From Acanthamoeba lenticulata (lineage: Eukaryota > Discosea > Longamoebia > Acanthamoebidae), in contig NAVB01001837.1 of NCBI GenBank assembly GCA_002179805.1, positions 1-21,424 of the forward strand: 21,424 bases of DNA, in the 5' to 3' direction. A model generated the notes under the pieces. That model was not told the origin of the DNA and did not search any database. It was given only the letters and a program-made list of their open reading frames with translations. How positions within the stretch are numbered: the first letter of the stretch is position 1; the number at the start of each line of letters is the position of its first letter. The translations under genes were made by a program, and so were the position numbers. Shown here in pieces: positions 20,492 to 21,424 of this stretch.

Positions 20492-20933
20492 TTTTTTGTG
20501 TTATCTATCAAGAACGTCGGCTTCTTCTCCCGCTCTACACGCTCTAACTCTTTCCCCTCCCTCGCATTCGAAACGTCCAACAGACGATTTCAAATGGATC
20601 TTCCTTCTGAATTGATCACAGAGCCCTGCCGATCAATTCAAAAGCTTCAGACTGTACAGTCTTTTCAATCTCGGTTTCTTCACTTTCTCGTGGTGACGGT
20701 CTACCCACAATTCGCCTCCTGCACGGCAACCGATCCGGTTCAATTTGAATTGTTGTCGACAGCATTCCTGCACTGAATTTGGTCAAGAATGTGCAGTATA
20801 ATAATGATAAATAAAACTGTGTTTTACGCAGCAACCAAAAAATACATGTTGGGTTGCAATGAATAAAAATTGCACACTTGGGCAGTCTACACGGCTGGGG
20901 AGGGAAATAATCCCCATCTGGTCATCCTTGTCT
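20492..20933. other. 442-bp intergenic region, kinase 5' side
   Basis: It should contain the kinase promoter and leader, and the 3' end of the gene to its right. A plus-strand frame at 20594-20776 begins MDLPSELI, faintly like an F-box start, but shows no F-box continuation or splice-compatible partner. AATAAA-like hexamers on the plus strand near 20810 and 20861 have no matching gene. I see no convincing gene here. Confidence 0.5.
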
Positions 20934-21383
20934 TCAAGCCTCAATGCAGAGGTTGGCCGGGAAAGAGCCCGTCTTGCCGTTGAGCTCGCCCTGCCAGGTG
21001 CCCGACAGCGACTTCTGCGTCACGTTGATGATGTCGCCAGCCTGTATCACCACCACCGCATCCACCACGTCAGGTTGGAGTGGCTGGTGACGATGAACCA
21101 ACGAACAACACTGCACCTTGAAGCTGAGCTCACGCGCGTTGCGGGCCGTGTAGTCGTGCTGGGCTTTGGCCCGGGCAATGACGGCCAGGCCATGGGCGCC
21201 GCCGGCGGCCCGCGTGATCTGGCGGATGTTGCGGTCGGGCTTCTTGGCCTTCTCGCGCTTCTTGGGGCCCGCCCCGCGGTCGAGCCCAGTCGCTGCGCTC
21301 ACCACCACCGAGTCGCCCTGCGGCTTGAGCAGCGTCCTCGTGCCGGCCGACTCGTCACGCGTGAACGTCAGCGTCTTCTGGGC
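20934..21383 (-). CDS. C-terminal part of a myosin-I-like tail with SH3 domain (partial)
   Basis: Two exons: 21383-21117 and 21041-20934 (TGA). The first follows acceptor AG at 21385-21384 and an AT-rich intron, so the gene continues beyond the right edge. The last 55 or so residues are an SH3 domain: AKAQHDYTARNARELSF, AGDIINV, GTWQGELNG and GSFPANL. The second Trp-pair position is Thr-Trp and the usual ALYDY is AQHDY. The preceding segment (TLTFTRDESAG, then SVVVSAATGLDRGAGPKKR) resembles the end of a class I myosin TH1 lipid-binding domain, which often precedes an SH3 in amoeba myosins. No motor domain is in view, so myosin I is inferred; another membrane-binding SH3 adaptor is possible. 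The Gly/Pro/Ala-rich TH2 segment of long-tailed forms is absent here. Confidence 0.75.
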   Translation of the reverse strand, partial: AQKTLTFTRDESAGTRTLLKPQGDSVVVSAATGLDRGAGPKKREKAKKPDRNIRQITRAAGGAHGLAVIARAKAQHDYTARNARELSFKVQCCSLVHRHQPLQPDVVDAVVVIQAGDIINVTQKSLSGTWQGELNGKTGSFPANLCIEA

Positions 21384-21424
21384 CTGCGTAACACGAGCCA
21401 CATATTTTTTTAGTTTCTTTTTTT

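Noticed and set aside
20594..20776. Small plus-strand frame starting MDLPSELI as an F-box gene
   Set aside because: Only eight residues resemble an F-box start. There is no F-box continuation, no intron partner and no other support.

Overview
This is eukaryotic nuclear DNA. Every protein gene is split by short spliceosomal introns (GT..AG, typically 50-110 nt, donors often GTACGT-like or GTGCGT-like). Exons are GC-rich with strong third-position G/C, several introns are very AT-rich, and intergenic gaps are only a few hundred bases. The gene content (ankyrin/F-box/Ras-superfamily fusions, TKL kinase, myosin-I-like tail, selenoprotein thioredoxin reductase) fits a free-living amoebozoan, most likely Acanthamoeba or a close relative; that assignment is inference. 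Exon chains below were joined by hand from splice sites and phase. Where I say the phases close, every junction keeps frame from start to stop.

Layout from left to right. (1) 53-512, +: 3' end of an unrecognised gene. (2) 997-3260, -: high-molecular-weight thioredoxin reductase ending Gly-Cys-TGA-Gly-stop, with a well-formed SECIS-like hairpin in its 3' UTR at 591-659. (3) 3612-3682, -: tRNA-Pro(CGG). (4) 4030-7728, +: ubiquitin-conjugating enzyme (E2) fused to a large unrecognised domain and a low-complexity tail. (5) 7890-9016, +: an unrecognised protein of about 273 aa. (6) 9290-9831, +: GFA/CENP-V-type zinc-binding protein. (7) 10443-12486, +: secreted or type I membrane protein of 500 aa. 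(8) 12641-14024, -: F-box/Rab-like GTPase fusion of 315 aa. (9) 14408-16918, -: ankyrin/F-box/Rab-like GTPase fusion of 579 aa. (10) 17138-20491, -: 952-aa TKL-type protein kinase with RPEL-like motifs. (11) 20934-21383, -: 3' end of a gene with a myosin-I-like tail and an SH3 domain.

The most unusual part is 12.6-17.3 kb. Two neighbouring genes each join an SCF-type substrate-adaptor module (F-box) to a Rab/Ras-like GTPase ending in a CaaX-like tetrapeptide. This suggests membrane-anchored, GTP-switched ubiquitin-ligase adaptors. A roughly 300-bp block containing the last kinase exon and the intergenic DNA upstream of the larger fusion gene is duplicated upstream of the smaller one, leaving a broken kinase tail. 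Together with the E2 fusion, three of the ten protein genes recognised here concern ubiquitin transfer, but nothing in the sequence shows that they act together.

Main limits: exon borders are inferred without transcripts, the two end genes are truncated, one splice junction in the GFA gene does not resolve cleanly, and no database search was possible.
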